NCBI GenBank assembly: GCA_016802295.1
Contig: JAESIW010000020.1
Location: 4,069,710 to 4,133,709 of the forward strand
Length of the DNA: 64,000 nucleotides
Reading direction: 5' to 3'
Source: Brachionus rotundiformis
Taxonomy: Eukaryota > Rotifera > Eurotatoria > Ploima > Brachionidae
Positions 36,236 to 50,220 of this stretch are shown here, in pieces (the first letter of the stretch is position 1; the number at the start of each line of letters is the position of its first letter). The position numbers were made by a program, and so were the translations under genes. The notes under the pieces are model-generated. The model saw nothing but the letters and a program-made list of their open reading frames with translations. It was not told where the DNA came from and ran no database searches.

Positions 36236-39200
36236 TGAGATTAATTTTAGATAAAATTAGCTAATTAAACTTTTTAGTATTGTGTATAAAAAAAAATTAA
36301 AAAATAAAATAAAAAACTATCAAATTATAAAATAATTTATTCTGCTTATGGCAAACTAGGAAAAAACCTTGATATAAATGTTTAATTTGTAGCATTGAGC
36401 AAAAAGTTCACACAAAATGTTATCTTAATCAAACGATTTGATGAAATATATTTATTTTCTAGCGAAAAAAAAAGCAATAAACTAAGATAAAATTATACTG
36501 AATATAATTGAGATATAAATTAGATTAGAAATAAACAAATTTTTATTTTTTTATTTATTCGAGTTGATATATTTACATATATCCATTTTAAAATCAAATT
36601 TCTTGCTTAATAGCTATGATCTTTAGATTTATATTAGATAAAATTCTGTCATTTCATTCTTAAATGATGAAATTTAATTTCTATCTCAATTAATATTGAC
36701 GCATTTTTAAACTTAAATTTTTAAAATAAATTAAAAATTACCTAAGAAAAAGGCTCAGATTTTATGTTCTATTTGTCTTTTTATTTTAAATTAATCAGAT
36801 ATTATGAAAATATTCTTTGGAATTCATGAAATTAGAATATCACTCGACTTGTAAGAAAAACAGTAAATAATAGTTGGAAATTCTATTAAAGTTTGTATTT
36901 TTAAATTGTTAAATATTTTAAATATCTACATAATTTATACTTTTTTCCAATATTGAGTATTAAAAATTGATTTTGTTAAACAAATATGACCTGAATATAA
37001 TTTTGTTTATTGTACAACAGATAGACATTTAATGTTGTTAAGTTGAGCTATTTCAAAGTCAATAATGCACTTAATCAGTCTAATTAAACATATACTAACC
37101 TTTAAAATATGAGATTTATTTTAAAATGCATACAAAATAGCGGCAAATTTTCGGTATTTTAACGCAATACTTGATAAGTAAATAACTCTATTCCAAACAA
37201 TAATATATTAATAAGATAAAAATGTTGTTAAGATAAAAAGAGAATAGACTTTTTCGCTAATTTAAAGATTTTATAAATTGATAATGTATTATTTGTAATA
37301 TTAAATTAATTAAATCTATTAATTTATTTTTTTAAATATTCTTAAAACGGAAAGAATTTTCTATTCATATGTGATTACATTAAGGCTAATAAATGATCTT
37401 AGAATAATACTAATACGAAAAAAGGCAATAAGCTTTTTAGAGGAAATTATGTAATTTGGTATTAAGATTTATATTTTGTCAGAATTTTTGCCAGCAAATT
37501 TTTGCCCTAGGCTCCAAAATTCGCCATAGACAAATCAAATTATCTAATTTACATCAAATTAAACATTTTGATTTTTTCCCAATTTTTCGACAATTTATTT
37601 TTCACCCTAATCAAAATTACTTGTGTCGGAAGATTTTATTAGTTTATAAATTGACTGGTATCATAAAGTTTTATTTTTATGAAAAATAATCAATAAAATA
37701 ACTTCAATTTGGTATAAAGGACCTTTAGAAATGAAGATAAAATCAATTCTTGTTCAGCAAGAGATAATCTTTCTAGTAAAAATTACTTGATTTTTAACTT
37801 TAATTTATAGTTAAAAAATTAACAATTATTTCATTTGAACAGTTATTTAATTTGCTTAATTTTATTTATTAGTTTAGACTTATTTGAACAATTCTAGAAC
37901 ATGATAAATAAAAGAGATCTATTTCCGAAAAAGTTTTTAGTATCTAATCAATTTTTCTTTATCAAAACAATTCTATTTCTACAGCAAATAGACCTCAATT
38001 CATTTGCGTAAATCAAATTACGTGATTATTTAATACGATTTCGACATTTATTATCATTTCTTAATTAATATAAATTTTAAAATCTCTAAAAGATTTTGTA
38101 TTGTTTAAAAAATTTAAGAATTAAACAAGGTCAAACCAAATTGACCTAAAATTTTAAAATTTATTACACTTCTCTTCCCAAAAACACTCAAAAACTTGAG
38201 TTAAATGATTTACAAGCTAGTATATAAATATAAAAAAGGTATTTTTGGAACTAGATGATTATCAATAATAGATATGTACGTGGGCGTTAGATTTTGTATG
38301 TTTATTTTTTTTCAGCATGCCATCTTTTAAAATACCAAAATTTTGGAGTTCTTTTAAAAGCTGTTACCAATTCAAAATTTAATTTCTGATTTCAAGATTA
38401 TTTAACCTTTATTTTTGTCATTGTTTATAAAAGGATCCCGAAGATAAACCAAAACTTTGAGTAATGTTAAGATTAAAATTATCAAAATATTAATTTTGAA
38501 ACGTGCTCTTAAGCTTATCCAAACTAAACCAGCGAGTAGCATTTAAATCAAATTCTAGCTTAAGTCTAATAAAAGTATTAGGGTACTTTAAGTAAAGATT
38601 ATACATTAAGAGGTACATTGATTATGTGGTTAGTTATTTATAAGACACAAATGGTAAATAAAATTTCTTAATTAAATCTAGATTAACAAAAATCGAACAT
38701 TTCAACATTGAGTGAGTACTATTGTACAACTTTGGTAAAGTATTTATTTCATTCAGTTGTAGCATCAGGCCTATGTAAATTTTCACAAATCAAATTAATC
38801 ATTTTTAAGCTGTCAATATTATAAAATTTAAAAAATATATATTTTTTTATTAAAAGATAGTGTAGGAATAACAGAACAAGTTTCCATCTGATTAAAATTG
38901 TCCTTATTTTTATTGCTTATAGTATCATAAAAAAAATTCTTGCATTCTTCCATAAATCATAAAAAAACACTATAGGCTTAAGGAAACACTAAAGAACGAA
39001 CTTTCAATCGGATTTAAATTAATGAATTAGTTTCTCTAGTGTGTTTACCTTAAGCTCTTAGTGCATTATAAAATATGTGGTTTATTTTGCCAACATAAAT
39101 CCAAAAATATCCGCTTAAATAACTAATAGGCATTGTATAAATAAATTTATTGCTGAGTTAGATACAATGGATTATGTTTGATCAGCTTCTATCTTAAATT

Positions 39201-39362
39201 ATCTTTGTTTAAAAAGTGATAATTTAATTTTTAATGTATCTTTTAATCAAGGTATTGAAGATTTTAGTTTATAATTTATTAAAACGGAATTTATCTTGAG
39301 CGCTTTGGTAGCAAGAAAAGAATGAATAGAGCCAAAGATTGAAATTCAAACATCTAAGGGAA
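36236..39362. other. Intergenic upstream of wide awake
   Basis: About 3.1 kb, A/T-rich, no supported gene. The plus frame 37456-37689 reads as A/T-biased random protein. It may hold the wake promoter or untranslated first exons. Confidence 0.6.
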
Positions 39363-42300
39363 ATGAATACAATTAGAGAAGCTTCAATCGAAGATTCGCC
39401 CATCAATAAATTTGAACAAAACAATAGTGACCAATTCTTCGATTATTATGCACGAGGTGATTTTATTTTACTTTTATATTTGTTTTAATTTTTATCCTAG
39501 TCTAGTCACTATGTTGAGCATGAATTTCTTTATTTATAAAACATCCATTCTATTCTAAAATGAATGTAAATTTACTAATAAGACCCAGATACAATTCATT
39601 TTATAAAAATTTTCATTTATTAAAATATTCATTCAAATTGTAGAATAAAGTTGGTTATTTAATTTTGAAATTTTTTTCTAGAATCGTCAGGACATCAACT
39701 AGATAATAGCAGATCAAATAACAAAAGTGATTCGGAGCTGAATTTTCTTAGTGAGGACTTGATGCCAACCACAATTAAGTCCAAGTCCAATTTGTCTTTG
39801 CATGTATCTAATCTACTGGACAGTCTCAGTCAAAAGACACTTAGCAACAAAAGTGTGTCCTCGCAAACAAATCAGAGCTTAAATGAATTCAACTCAAATG
39901 AGTCGAATATTGCCAAGTCAATGACCCCAGTGCAGGCAAGAAAGGCGAACACCTTGAAGCAGCGGATTAGGCGATTCAATTCTTCTTTGGAAAATCGAAT
40001 TTTCAATCTCATACAGACAAATGACAGCACAAATTTAAACATCGGCCATAAAAATTCATTTTATAAATCAACAAATAATAATAAAGTTTGTTTAAATTAA
40101 ATTTTAATTAAATCTAAATGAAAATGTTTTATAACATATCTTTTCGCCAAATAGAAAAAAAAAAAAAAGCTTAATTACACTTTTCATCAATAATTTTAAT
40201 CTTGTTTTTATTTACAGAAATTTCTAATTTTTTATTTAACAAGTTATAAAACCATTATGATTAGATTGATAAGAAATTTTTAGCTTTCAACGCTTAAATT
40301 TGGTCAACAAGTATTTAAATAAGTATTTTTTTTTCCAAGACCCGAATCAAAAATCAAGAAATTATTGATGTGGACAATCAATCTCAATCAAAATTGTAAG
40401 TATTAGCTGCACGAATTGACACTTATCTGCCAGGTATCGAATAATCCTTAGCCTCATTTCTCAAGTGCATACAAATTAAATGCGACAAGAATCAATACTA
40501 AATAAGGTCAATAATTTTTTTAAATATTTGTTTTTTTATTTTTCAGTTTGCAATACCTTAAACTTTAAGTGTTTGATAATTATTTGGGTTAGAAAATTGG
40601 CTTAAAAAAATTAAGAAAATTTAATAAAAACCTTCTAAATTATTCATTCTGGAATCGATTAAAATTTCTTTAAAACAAATTAGCTTTCATTAAAACCGGG
40701 TCATTTTGGATACGCTAAACTTATTGCTTAAAACACACGCATTTTCCTATCTAAACCAGATATTTTCCTTTTCTAGATAACGCAATATTGCATAACAATA
40801 GAGCCGAATTGAATGCAATGAATCGAAATTTATCAATGGAAAAAAACATTTAAATTCATCAATTTTTTTTTAGTTGTTCGGATCTTTTTCCATTTGAAAT
40901 ACCTTAAGAAATTATGATTAAATTTCCCAATAGTTTAGAACGAGTTTTCTATTCAGATAATTAGATCTATAGCGCCCAAGGCACTTCAGAGGCTAAAAAA
41001 TCCCATTTAACTAAAGATAAAAATAATAGAATTTTAAATTTTTATTTAATTTGCTACTTTAAAGTACTTTAATGATTTAGAGACAAAAATGATAAGAATG
41101 GTAAAGACTCGTGTCCAGAGCTTTGGAATCTAAAATGCATGAATAATGCGAGTATCTCAACGAATGTGTTTCAAATAGAAGGACTCACAAAACCTCAATC
41201 AGTCATTAATTGTTCAGCTTTAGACAAATCTGATTTGAAAAAGAACATGAGCAGCTCGGCAAACTCAATAGAAAGCAACAAAGACGACGCTGACATATTC
41301 AAAAAAGCTTCATACCAAAAACCAATGGCAAAAGATGCATTAAAAAGTTCGACCAAAAATCTTGCCAAGGAATGCACTGATCCCAAGACAACTAAAAAAG
41401 TTACCATTTCTAATCAATCGAATGATAAGTCAAATGTGACCACTACGACAACTATTACTACAACTAAAACTGTACTTAAGCTAGATGAATTGGATAGGAA
41501 GAAAAGTTTGTGTAAGTTGGCCTTTTGCTTTTGTTTAATTAAAAAGTGATTAAAATACACCCACTTAAAAAACAATATTATAGCCCATATTTAAATATTA
41601 TAGCTCTTAATGCTTAATGATAAGACAAAATTTTTTATTGTTTAATTAAAAAGTATTCATTAATTTTTGAATGAAAATTAGAGTTTAAACTTTTATAAAA
41701 ATTTTAATGAATATTTTTGGTTCGAGTAAATAACAAAACTTAAACAATTTTTTAATTTTTTTATTAAAATTTAACAAATAAAATTAGAATTCTTCAATTA
41801 ATTACGGATAACTTTTAAATATTTTTTGACGGGTCAATTAAGGTAAACAAATAACATAGGGCTTTTTATTTTATTTTTCTTCTTGCAAAAATATTTTATA
41901 AATAGCTAATAATCAGTTTATGATTCAATTAATTAAGTAAATAAATGTCGAAAAATTTATTTAATCAGCTTTTTAGTTCTAATGTTTTATTAAAGCCAAA
42001 ACGTGTATTTTTACCAGTTTGAAGACTGAAATTTTTTTTAGAAAGAGTTTTATATTAAAATCATGAATAATCAAAGACTTGATTGGTACTATTAATTCTA
42101 TGAATATTTTTACAGAAAATCAAAAGTGAAAATTTTTACCCAAATTTTAAAAGGGCTTAAATGGAAATAAAATTCTTATATGGTATTTAATAAAATTCAC
42201 GAATTGGAATAATTTCTAAGATTTCTTATCCAGCTTATAAAATATTTCATCAGCAAATATTTGATTTCACATATTTAAGTGCTAAGTTCCAATTTCTGAA

Positions 42301-45300
42301 TTGGCTAGTTACAATTTTTAAGCGACAAAAAAATGGTATTAAGTTCGGGATTACACTTATATCTTAGTTAAAATGAGTTTTATATTCAATTTTATGACTT
42401 TATAAGTGATCAAGATTGAAAAAATATTTCTATCCTTTGAAGATTAAGCTAATTTCTTTTACTCAAAATATTTATTTATTTATTTGCTAATTAAAAAATC
42501 AATTAATTTAAGCCAAACGAAGAAACACAATTTCATCCATAACGTTGGTTAATAATACCAAACCAAGTTCAAACCAAGCACCATATGAAACCATGGTTCA
42601 AACCGCAATCGACAAAAAAGTCAATAAAATTCAAGCTAATGAAATTATGGAAATTAGTGAAACTAGTAAAAATTTATCCTAATAAAAAAAATAATTAGAA
42701 AAGTTAAAATCTTTCAAAGGTATATTTGACATCATCGAAAGAGAGGACATCGAATATTTGAAAAAAAAACTTCTGGTCAGTCCCGAGAGCATTAATTCTA
42801 TCAATGAATACGACTTTACTCCATTGGACTTGGCTTTAATGCTTAATAGCAAAGAGATAATTGTTCTTTTGCTTAAAAATGGAGCTATAGAAAATCCGAC
42901 AATGCCGGATTGGAATGATAGATATGACCAAGTTTGTGCCCGATTGTCCGGATTGGATGTTTCGTTGAGACAATTCTTAAAAAATTTTGACGTTTCGGCT
43001 TTAAATCATGATAAAATAGAAGAATATGACTCGATGTTAAAAAACTTGGATTCTAAGATGCGGCTGGTGCGCCGCATGAAGAATTTCTTTGAGAACACCC
43101 CGCATCCTGGTGAAGTAAGGGAAGTGTCTCTAGAAGTATATAGTCCTACAAGTTTGATGGTTAGCTTTAAAGAACCAGATAAAAAAAATGAATCATTTTT
43201 AATTAAATATCTAAGTAAATTTTATTATTTTATTTTAAAGAAATTGAAAATTTTTCAACTTTTTATAGTTGAATGGAGCTCAAATTCCTCTTTCGAGCCT
43301 CTTGAAGGGCAGATAGTTCTTTCGTTTATCGATACCGAAAACAAGCAATTTTTAATTGAAAATTTAGTCATGTTCAAGGTTTATTATGTTAGAATTAGTT
43401 GTGCCAACATCCGGGGATATGGTCCATTTTCGCTCACCGATCCGCCTTTTGCAATCCCTAGCTGTAATTTTATTTTTTCTTAACTTTGGTATTTTGTTTA
43501 ATTGTGATACCATTTGAAGATTGGAGAGATGGTAAAATGATCCAAGATATTCATTTAACTCAAGTCAAAAGGTTGTATGAATTAGACAACGAAATAAATT
43601 CATCGAAATTGAATTTTGAATTCGTTAATCCAAATTGTAAGATAAATTTCGAAATACTTAACTTTTGAAATTTTTAAGACTGATTTTAAATATTTGATTA
43701 AATGGTTATGAAATGTATGAATTAAATTTTAATTAATAAGACTAGATAATAATGATTTTATGCTTCGATTTTAGGCAATTCTCGTTAATTGATGCCAAGT
43801 TACATTCCTATAGTAAAATATATGATCCAAAGAGTCTCAATTAAATTTTTTTTAATGTCTCTTATTAAAGTTTTTTTTTTATTCAATTATTTAATTTTCG
43901 GCTGTTTAAATTATTATTTAGTAGGTTAAATTAGAATTTTGGATGTTCAACAATGAAATACATTTGGTAAACAATTTTTTAAAATTGACAAAAAAATTTA
44001 TGAAAAGAGGTAATATGACTAAAAATATTATTAAAAAACTTGGTCTAAAACCCGAAGTTAAATAATTCCAATACATAAACTTTTTTGTAAAAATAATTTT
44101 TTGCTGCTTACTGCTGGTCGTTCTTGCAGTGCCCATTGAGAGCTCTGTTTAGTACAGATGCTCCTTTCATTATAGGGACATGTCCAGGTCATGGTAGTCT
44201 TTTTGCTTTTACATTGACCTAATGGTTCTGAATTTTTCCTGTTCAGTTTATATATAAGTATAGTAAATCTCAAGGATCCTCGCCAGACTTCCAGTACGGA
44301 ATGTATTCAGGTATTTTCAATCAGAGTCACACGGTTGTAATGCTTAAATTGTTTTTTTGCTTATAAAAGCACATTTTGCTATAAATAATTATATTAAAAA
44401 TTAGTCTTAATTATTTTTTGATGCAATTTTAAACTAAATTTTAATTTCATTCAGTATTAAATCAATTACAAAAATTTTCTAAATCGAAAAAATCGTCAGG
44501 TCTTAAACGTAATTTAAAAACTATTTTTACTCTTGCATTGGCAACAACAAGTTTATCTTCAGCTGGTTATTCAAATATGAATGTAAATAATATGAAATTT
44601 GCTAAACAAATAAAAAAGTATGATTTAAAAACTTACTTTGAAATTAATTTTTCAATATTATTGTTTTAGATGTTCCGCATATCTTGTTTGTGTAATTTAC
44701 GATGGAGATAAAATTATTACTACCTTGGATGATAATCTACCTATGATAGAGATCGATGAAAATTATTCATCTCAAAATGTTAATAGTGATTTTCAATTTT
44801 TAGTCAAGGTAATCTTTTTAATTAACTTTAGTTTAGATATAAAATTAGATAAATCAACAAAAAAAATAGTGATATAATTAATAAAAAATTATTTATACAA
44901 TTTTAGCTGAGTTTTAATTGGAATGATATAGACAATTTTAAAAACCAAATAGAGCAGTCAATATCAACAAGTAGTTTAAGATTCAGATACTTGATTATTT
45001 GTGTTATAAAACAGATGCAGGTAGATCTTGAAAACTTTATATTCAATATCTAAATCAGCTGATGTTTGTTATGTTTTAAGAATTTACTGGAGATGTCCAA
45101 CCTTGGTCGTGTTTATTTCAATTATTTTAAGAACAGTTCTAATGGAAGTGTGTTTTTTGTCTTGGTAAAAAAAATGCCAACTACACTTAACCAAAATTTT
45201 GTCAAAACAAATCAAATAGACAAGTTAATAGACAAAATAAAAGTAAATGTGGTTAAAGAAAAATCTGTTGGTCAAAATAATCTTATTGGAAATGGAAACA

Positions 45301-48003
45301 ATTTTCACAAAAATAATGAGGATACAAGCTTTTTACTTGAATTTTTAAGAGTAATAAAAAAATATATTTTAGTGACTTAATTTAATTGAATAAATTATAT
45401 GAATTTAGTCGATTATCGAATATGATTCTAATAGTGAAAAAAAACTACCAAAAGGTTTCTACGTGGCGTTTTTGAAACTTCAGTCAAGTATTGAGCTAAT
45501 AAAAGTTATGGTACCGTTGAAAATTCCAAACAATCTTCCTTGCGAAAAAGTCAGAGATAATCCAAATATATCAAGGTAAATTTTCTTGAAATGAGATTAA
45601 AATTATTTGAAAACTAATAAATTTTTTACCTAAAGAGAAGAGTGGAATCTACTAAAGTCAGTTAAGCTGAGCTTGGACAAATTGTCAATCAATGAGCTTA
45701 ATTGCATTAATTTTGTTAAACAAATTCAAGAGGCGATCAATCGTTTATATAAAAAATTTGGTTAGTGGTATTATATTTTTAAAAAAATTTCTTAAATTTT
45801 TTGAAAGAATAATTTATTTATATAATTTAATAATTATCGATGAATTTATCAACATAAGAATGGGTCTCCTAAGATGGAAAAATTTTAGTTTTGATTTAAG
45901 AGCTGTCTAATTTGTGATAAATTTGTAACCAAATGTAAAACATGATAAACACTAATTTATTATTAAATTTTTGGTTTAATTTTTAATGGTAGAACTAGTA
46001 GACATAAAATTGCGAGTCGATTGGGTTTTTTGAAGCTTCTTTGAAGTTTTGATAGGAAATTGGACTATTTGCCAGCAATTTGACTATTCTAAATTTCTAT
46101 TGCGCTATCTTAAAAATTTGATGATCTTTAATTTTAGTTAGATACTTTTTAATCAAAAAATTTTTTATTAAAGTTTATTATAAAATTATTATTGAAAGCT
46201 CTTGGAAAATAAATATGAATCCATTTAATTAAATTTACTTCATTTTTTTAAAATATGATTAAATTTTTATCAATAGATATTAATGAAGAGGACATTCAAA
46301 ACTCACGTCTCATAACCAAAGATTTAATCGAAATAAATCAAGACATAACATTGTTATTAATTTGTCCATCAGTTGAGCAAACATGCACAATGCAAGTAAG
46401 TGACGAGAACTCAAAATTAACTCCATCCAGAATCCAAAATGACTTCGAGTATATTCATTTGCCGGTCCAGCTATTCGAGGCTGTACACTTAGGAGCTTAT
46501 AATAAAGAATTTATAAAAACCTATGTCAAAATATCAATTAAGCTTGAACTAGAATTTTTTGCATCAAATCAATTTTACCGAGAAGCATTTTCAAATGAGG
46601 AAATAGATTTGGCAAAAAAAATTCTCTCACTCGTTTCCAAATATCAACGCTCTCTGGAAGATATTTGGAAGGAATCTCGCTGGATTATTAACTGCATCAA
46701 CAATGCCCGAGATAAACTCAATCAACAGAGTCAAAATTCTATTCTATTCACTGACTTAAAAAATTTCATAGAAAAGATCCAAGAAAACAACCAAGCAAAT
46801 AACTGCTGCAATTGTCACTATGACTTTAATAGCAATTTAAATAAGAAAAATATTTATAACCACATAACTCAATTACCTCAGTTGGCCAAATGTAATTGTG
46901 ACAAAAATAAAGAAACGCTAAAAAACATTTTGACAACAATTGGTTTTAAAACAAATAGTTTTAATCACATTGATTCAGTTCAAATTGATGATGAAGATAT
47001 AAACAATTATATGAATGAAAGTTTAAATGATAGTTTCGTTGAAAATTTTGGTTCTATAGAAGACTTGACTGGCAAAAAGTGTATTTTGTGTGAAGATTGT
47101 AAAAAAAATTGCACCAATTGTCAAAAGAATAAGTCAACAGATTCTCTAAATTCTTTTAATTTTTACCAAAATCCATTTAATAAAATAATTGTTAATGAGA
47201 CCAGTAGTAAAACTGTTAATAAGCTAGTCAGTAAATTGTACATTTCTGCACCAACAACACCAAGTACGCCAAAAAACTTGAGCACTGATGATCTATCTGG
47301 GTCAAAAAATTCTATCGACTATAAATTTCTTAACCCAAAATTAACTCAAAATTCTTTCACTTCATCAGCTTATTCGGTTAATTCAAATGCTAAAGAGAAC
47401 CAAATTGAGAGTCCACTATCGACTTCATCTTCTTCAGGCTACTACTCTTCTAAGAATGATTCAGATCTACCATCGCCTTCAATAGGCAACAAAGCAGACT
47501 CATGGCAATCACTTGGAATAGCCATTTGCAAAGATAACATCAAAAAGCTGAACGTTTTGGTAGATTTTGAGACAGGACTAAAAATCGATCTCAACTTTGA
47601 ATGCACCATCAATGGTAAAACAACATGCAAAGATTTAATTTATCATATGGTTAAGAAAATAAATTGTTTTATTAACTCGTTTAATCAGATAAACAAGGGA
47701 TCTGATAGTGAACTGTTGGAAACAGGAGAAAACTTAGTAACACTGGTCTCTGGAATTGACTTAAAATCGAATAAAATGCATTACTCCAATGGAAAAGAGA
47801 TTAATTGCATTTCAACGTTAGATGAAAATACAAATTTGTATTATTTGGTTATTTGCTTGGGAAACAATTTTTCAAATGAAAAAGTCTTACCAAATAATTG
47901 CATTCTATCTAATGTTAAAGAACCGTGGTTAAATGGGGTTATTTATTTGAGAAATAGAGATAATTCCAATCATTTAGCGAAAAAAAATTTACAGCAGTTT
48001 TAA
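39363..48003 (+). CDS. wake: Wide awake / Banderuola / ANKFN1: ankyrin, fibronectin III and RA-like domain protein
   Basis: Fifteen exons: 39363-39456, 39682-40085, 40340-40395, 41081-41511, 42513-42665, 42699-43214, 43269-43463, 43520-43636, 44455-44617, 44670-44808, 44907-45020, 45081-45350, 45409-45575, 45636-45760, 46277-48003; 1556 residues. A disordered Ser/Asn-rich N-terminus leads to FDIIEREDIEYL and ankyrin repeats (NEYDFTPLDLALMLNSKEII, about 385-430), a fibronectin III domain (about 490-600, ending in the family's PSYWRDG), then the conserved ANKFN1 core including LLNQLQKFSKSKKSSGLKR, CEKVRDNPNISREEWNLL and LPVQLFEAVHLGAYNKEF. A ubiquitin-like/RA-type fold is likely near 1395-1500. 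In flies this protein sets night-time neuronal excitability via GABA receptors and polarises asymmetric divisions. The first four exons are the least certain; the core is solid. Confidence 0.88.
41512..42512. other. Intron 4 of wide awake
   Basis: A 1001-base A/T-rich intron before the ankyrin-coding exons; no gene or repeat seen. Confidence 0.55.
43637..44454. other. Intron 8 of wide awake, carrying a LINE relic
   Basis: An 818-base intron, long for this gene's second half. The excess length is largely the decayed retrotransposon piece at about 44090-44330. Confidence 0.6.
44090..44330 (-). mobile_element. Decayed LINE reverse transcriptase C-terminal fragment inside a wake intron
   Basis: Reading the minus strand from about 44310 leftward gives SLARILEIYY, then in a shifted frame LNRKNSEPLGQC, KKTTMTWTCPYNERSI and KQSSQWALQERPAVSS. 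This follows the common post-core LINE pattern LRRILRIYW, LWxRTGQEPI, IKRRKWxWIGHxLR, QALxWNPQGxRxRGRP. The patch is also less A/T-rich than the intron. It is frameshifted and non-functional. Similarity is from memory of the family pattern. Confidence 0.42.
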
Positions 48004-48790
48004 ATAAATTTTATTTTTTAGATTTTTAGATGGTTTTCAATAACCTTAAATAAAATCAAAATTTAAATATATATTTTTTTAATATAAATCGAATAATTTA
48101 TTTACTTAATAAAATGCTATTTAAAATGGCTTTTACACATTTTTAATAGATTTTTAGATATCTTTAGAACACGTAAGTTTTTCAATTTAAAAAAAATATT
48201 TAGTCAATATTTTTACAAAAATTCATTCATTCATTTATCTCATGAATTAATTTAAAATCTATCTAAAATAAAAAATAAAAAATAGGAATAAAAAATTTTG
48301 AAAATTAAATAGTCCTATTAGATGATTTCTTTAAAGTCTTTTTATAAGATCCTGGAACACAATGCCAAAATCAATTTTAAAAATTTTCTATCTAATTTTA
48401 AATATCCTACTCAGTATCTTTTGGTTAAGTCATAAATAAATGAACTGGTCACTGTAGTTGATGGCTTTAAGAGAATAAGTAATGCATGTCACTCGCTAAC
48501 AATTTCTTTAAATTCAAAAAATTTTTTCAATAAACAATAAAAGCTTTGATTAATTTTTAGCAAGATTTAATTGTTTTTTTCAAATGTTATTGATTGTATT
48601 TTGAAAATTCTTATCATGAATTTTTTAAAACTTAAAAGTTTTTTTTATAAAGATGAGATCTGTAGAAAATCATAACTTGAATTAAGTAATTTTATTAAAA
48701 TAAAAGCCATTAGGCATTCTTATCATTTTATATCATCTGAAAATTTCTGTTACTCTCGAGTAAATTATTCTAATTTTTTCTTATTTCATA
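48004..48790. other. Intergenic, wake 3' flank and C1GALT1 promoter
   Basis: A/T-rich with several AATAAA-like strings soon after the wake stop; no gene seen. Confidence 0.65.
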
Positions 48791-49984
48791 ATGTTTTCTT
48801 CACGTTTTATAAAAAAAAAATTGCCCGAATTTTTGATAATACTGTTCGTAATATTTTTTGTCTATAGAGCAATCAGTTTTAATTTCAGCTACATAGATAA
48901 TAAAGTCACATTTAAAAAAGATTTAAAAACAAAACCGACTCTTTTTTGTATGATACTGACAACTCCCAATGGTTTCGACAAATTTAAGGTCCAAACATGT
49001 ATTAATATCTGGGCACACAAATGTGACAATTTCAAATTTATATCCCTTACAACTGATGAAATAAAAAAGTTCCAGAATCAATCTAAACTAAATGATATTA
49101 GTAATTTTATAATGCATCCAAAGGAGCTTATTGAGGACAAGTACAGCCACTTGACCAAAAAAGTGTTCACTGCAATTAAACAAATTTACAGTGAATACGG
49201 AAATTACGATTGGTATTTAAAAACAGATGATGATACATTCATAGAAATGTACAATTTAAGAAAATTTATTGAAGACAAAAATCCCGATAGACCAGTCACA
49301 TATGGTTACGATTTCAAGGTGATTGTTGATAAAGGATATCATTCCGGAGGAGCTGGCTACTTAATGAGTAAAGAGGCTTTCAATCGTCTTGGATGGACTC
49401 TACACAATCAGCCCGATTTGTGTATAAAATCTGGAATTGAAGATGTTGATGTTGCCAAATGTCTTCGAAAACTGAATGTCTTTCCAAATAAATCAATTGA
49501 TGAATTAGGAAGAGAACGCTTTATTCCCCTAAATTTACCCGGATTCTATCTGGGTATGGTACCTGGATGGTTAAAAAGTTACTCTTCTAATCAATTTCGA
49601 AACGTAAAGTTAATTTCTAAGAGTTTCATTTTGTTTGATTTGATTTTTTAGGGAACTAATTGTTGTAGTGATAGTTTTATATCCGTGCATTATATGACAC
49701 CAAAAAAAATGACCATATTGGCAAGTGTAATTGGAAGATTGACTTATTTATTGAATCAAAATAATACAAATGGAATCTTGATCCGACCTACATTTAAAAC
49801 TGTGGTAGAAAGTTTTATAAAATATGAAAAAATAGATAAGGAAATGATAAAGTATTGGATAAAAATTAGCAAGGCAATGACAACAAAAAAGAGCAAACAG
49901 TTGCCAAAGATCAAAAAGATTCCTAAACCTATCAAAAATGCAAACAAAGAATTAAAAAATAAAACCGTAAAAAAAAAAGAGTAA
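48791..49984 (+). CDS. C1GALT1: Core 1 beta-1,3-galactosyltransferase (T-synthase)-like
   Basis: Two exons, 48791-49603 and 49652-49984, encode 381 residues. It is a type II Golgi membrane protein: short basic cytoplasmic tail, signal anchor (about 13-28, FLIILFVIFFVYRAI), lumenal catalytic domain. The metal-binding DDD is at 146-148 (WYLKTDDDTF), followed by YHSGGAGYLMSKEAF, a GIEDVDVAKCL stretch and the CCSDSFISVHYMTPKKM segment, all in the order and spacing of C1GALT1 (family GT31). The family adds galactose to Tn antigen (GalNAc on Ser/Thr) to make core 1 O-glycans. The conserved CCSD cysteine pair is kept. The last 60 residues are Lys-rich and diverged. Paralogue expansion is common in invertebrates, so this may be one of several. 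It ends 236 bases from the PDPR stop (convergent). Confidence 0.9.
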
Positions 49985-50220
49985 TATCTTAATTTATTTT
50001 ATTTTATATTTAATAATAGAAAGTCTAGTTAATAAATAGTTTTAAAATTTGAATTATAATTCAACAAGTATTTATTTAATAAATATTTTATAGATTTGAA
50101 TAATTAAATAAGCTTAACTTCTAATAGTTTCTAAAAAATTTTAAAAAGTTAAAATTTTAATTAGATTAATAACTTAAAACAAAAACATTTTTTTTATATG
50201 TATAAATGAAAATAAAGTTT

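Noticed and set aside
37456..37689. 77-residue plus-strand frame
   Set aside because: Composition typical of random A/T-rich DNA, no neighbours in frame.
45692..45910. 72-residue plus-strand frame
   Set aside because: Out-of-frame overlap with wake exon 14 running into its intron.
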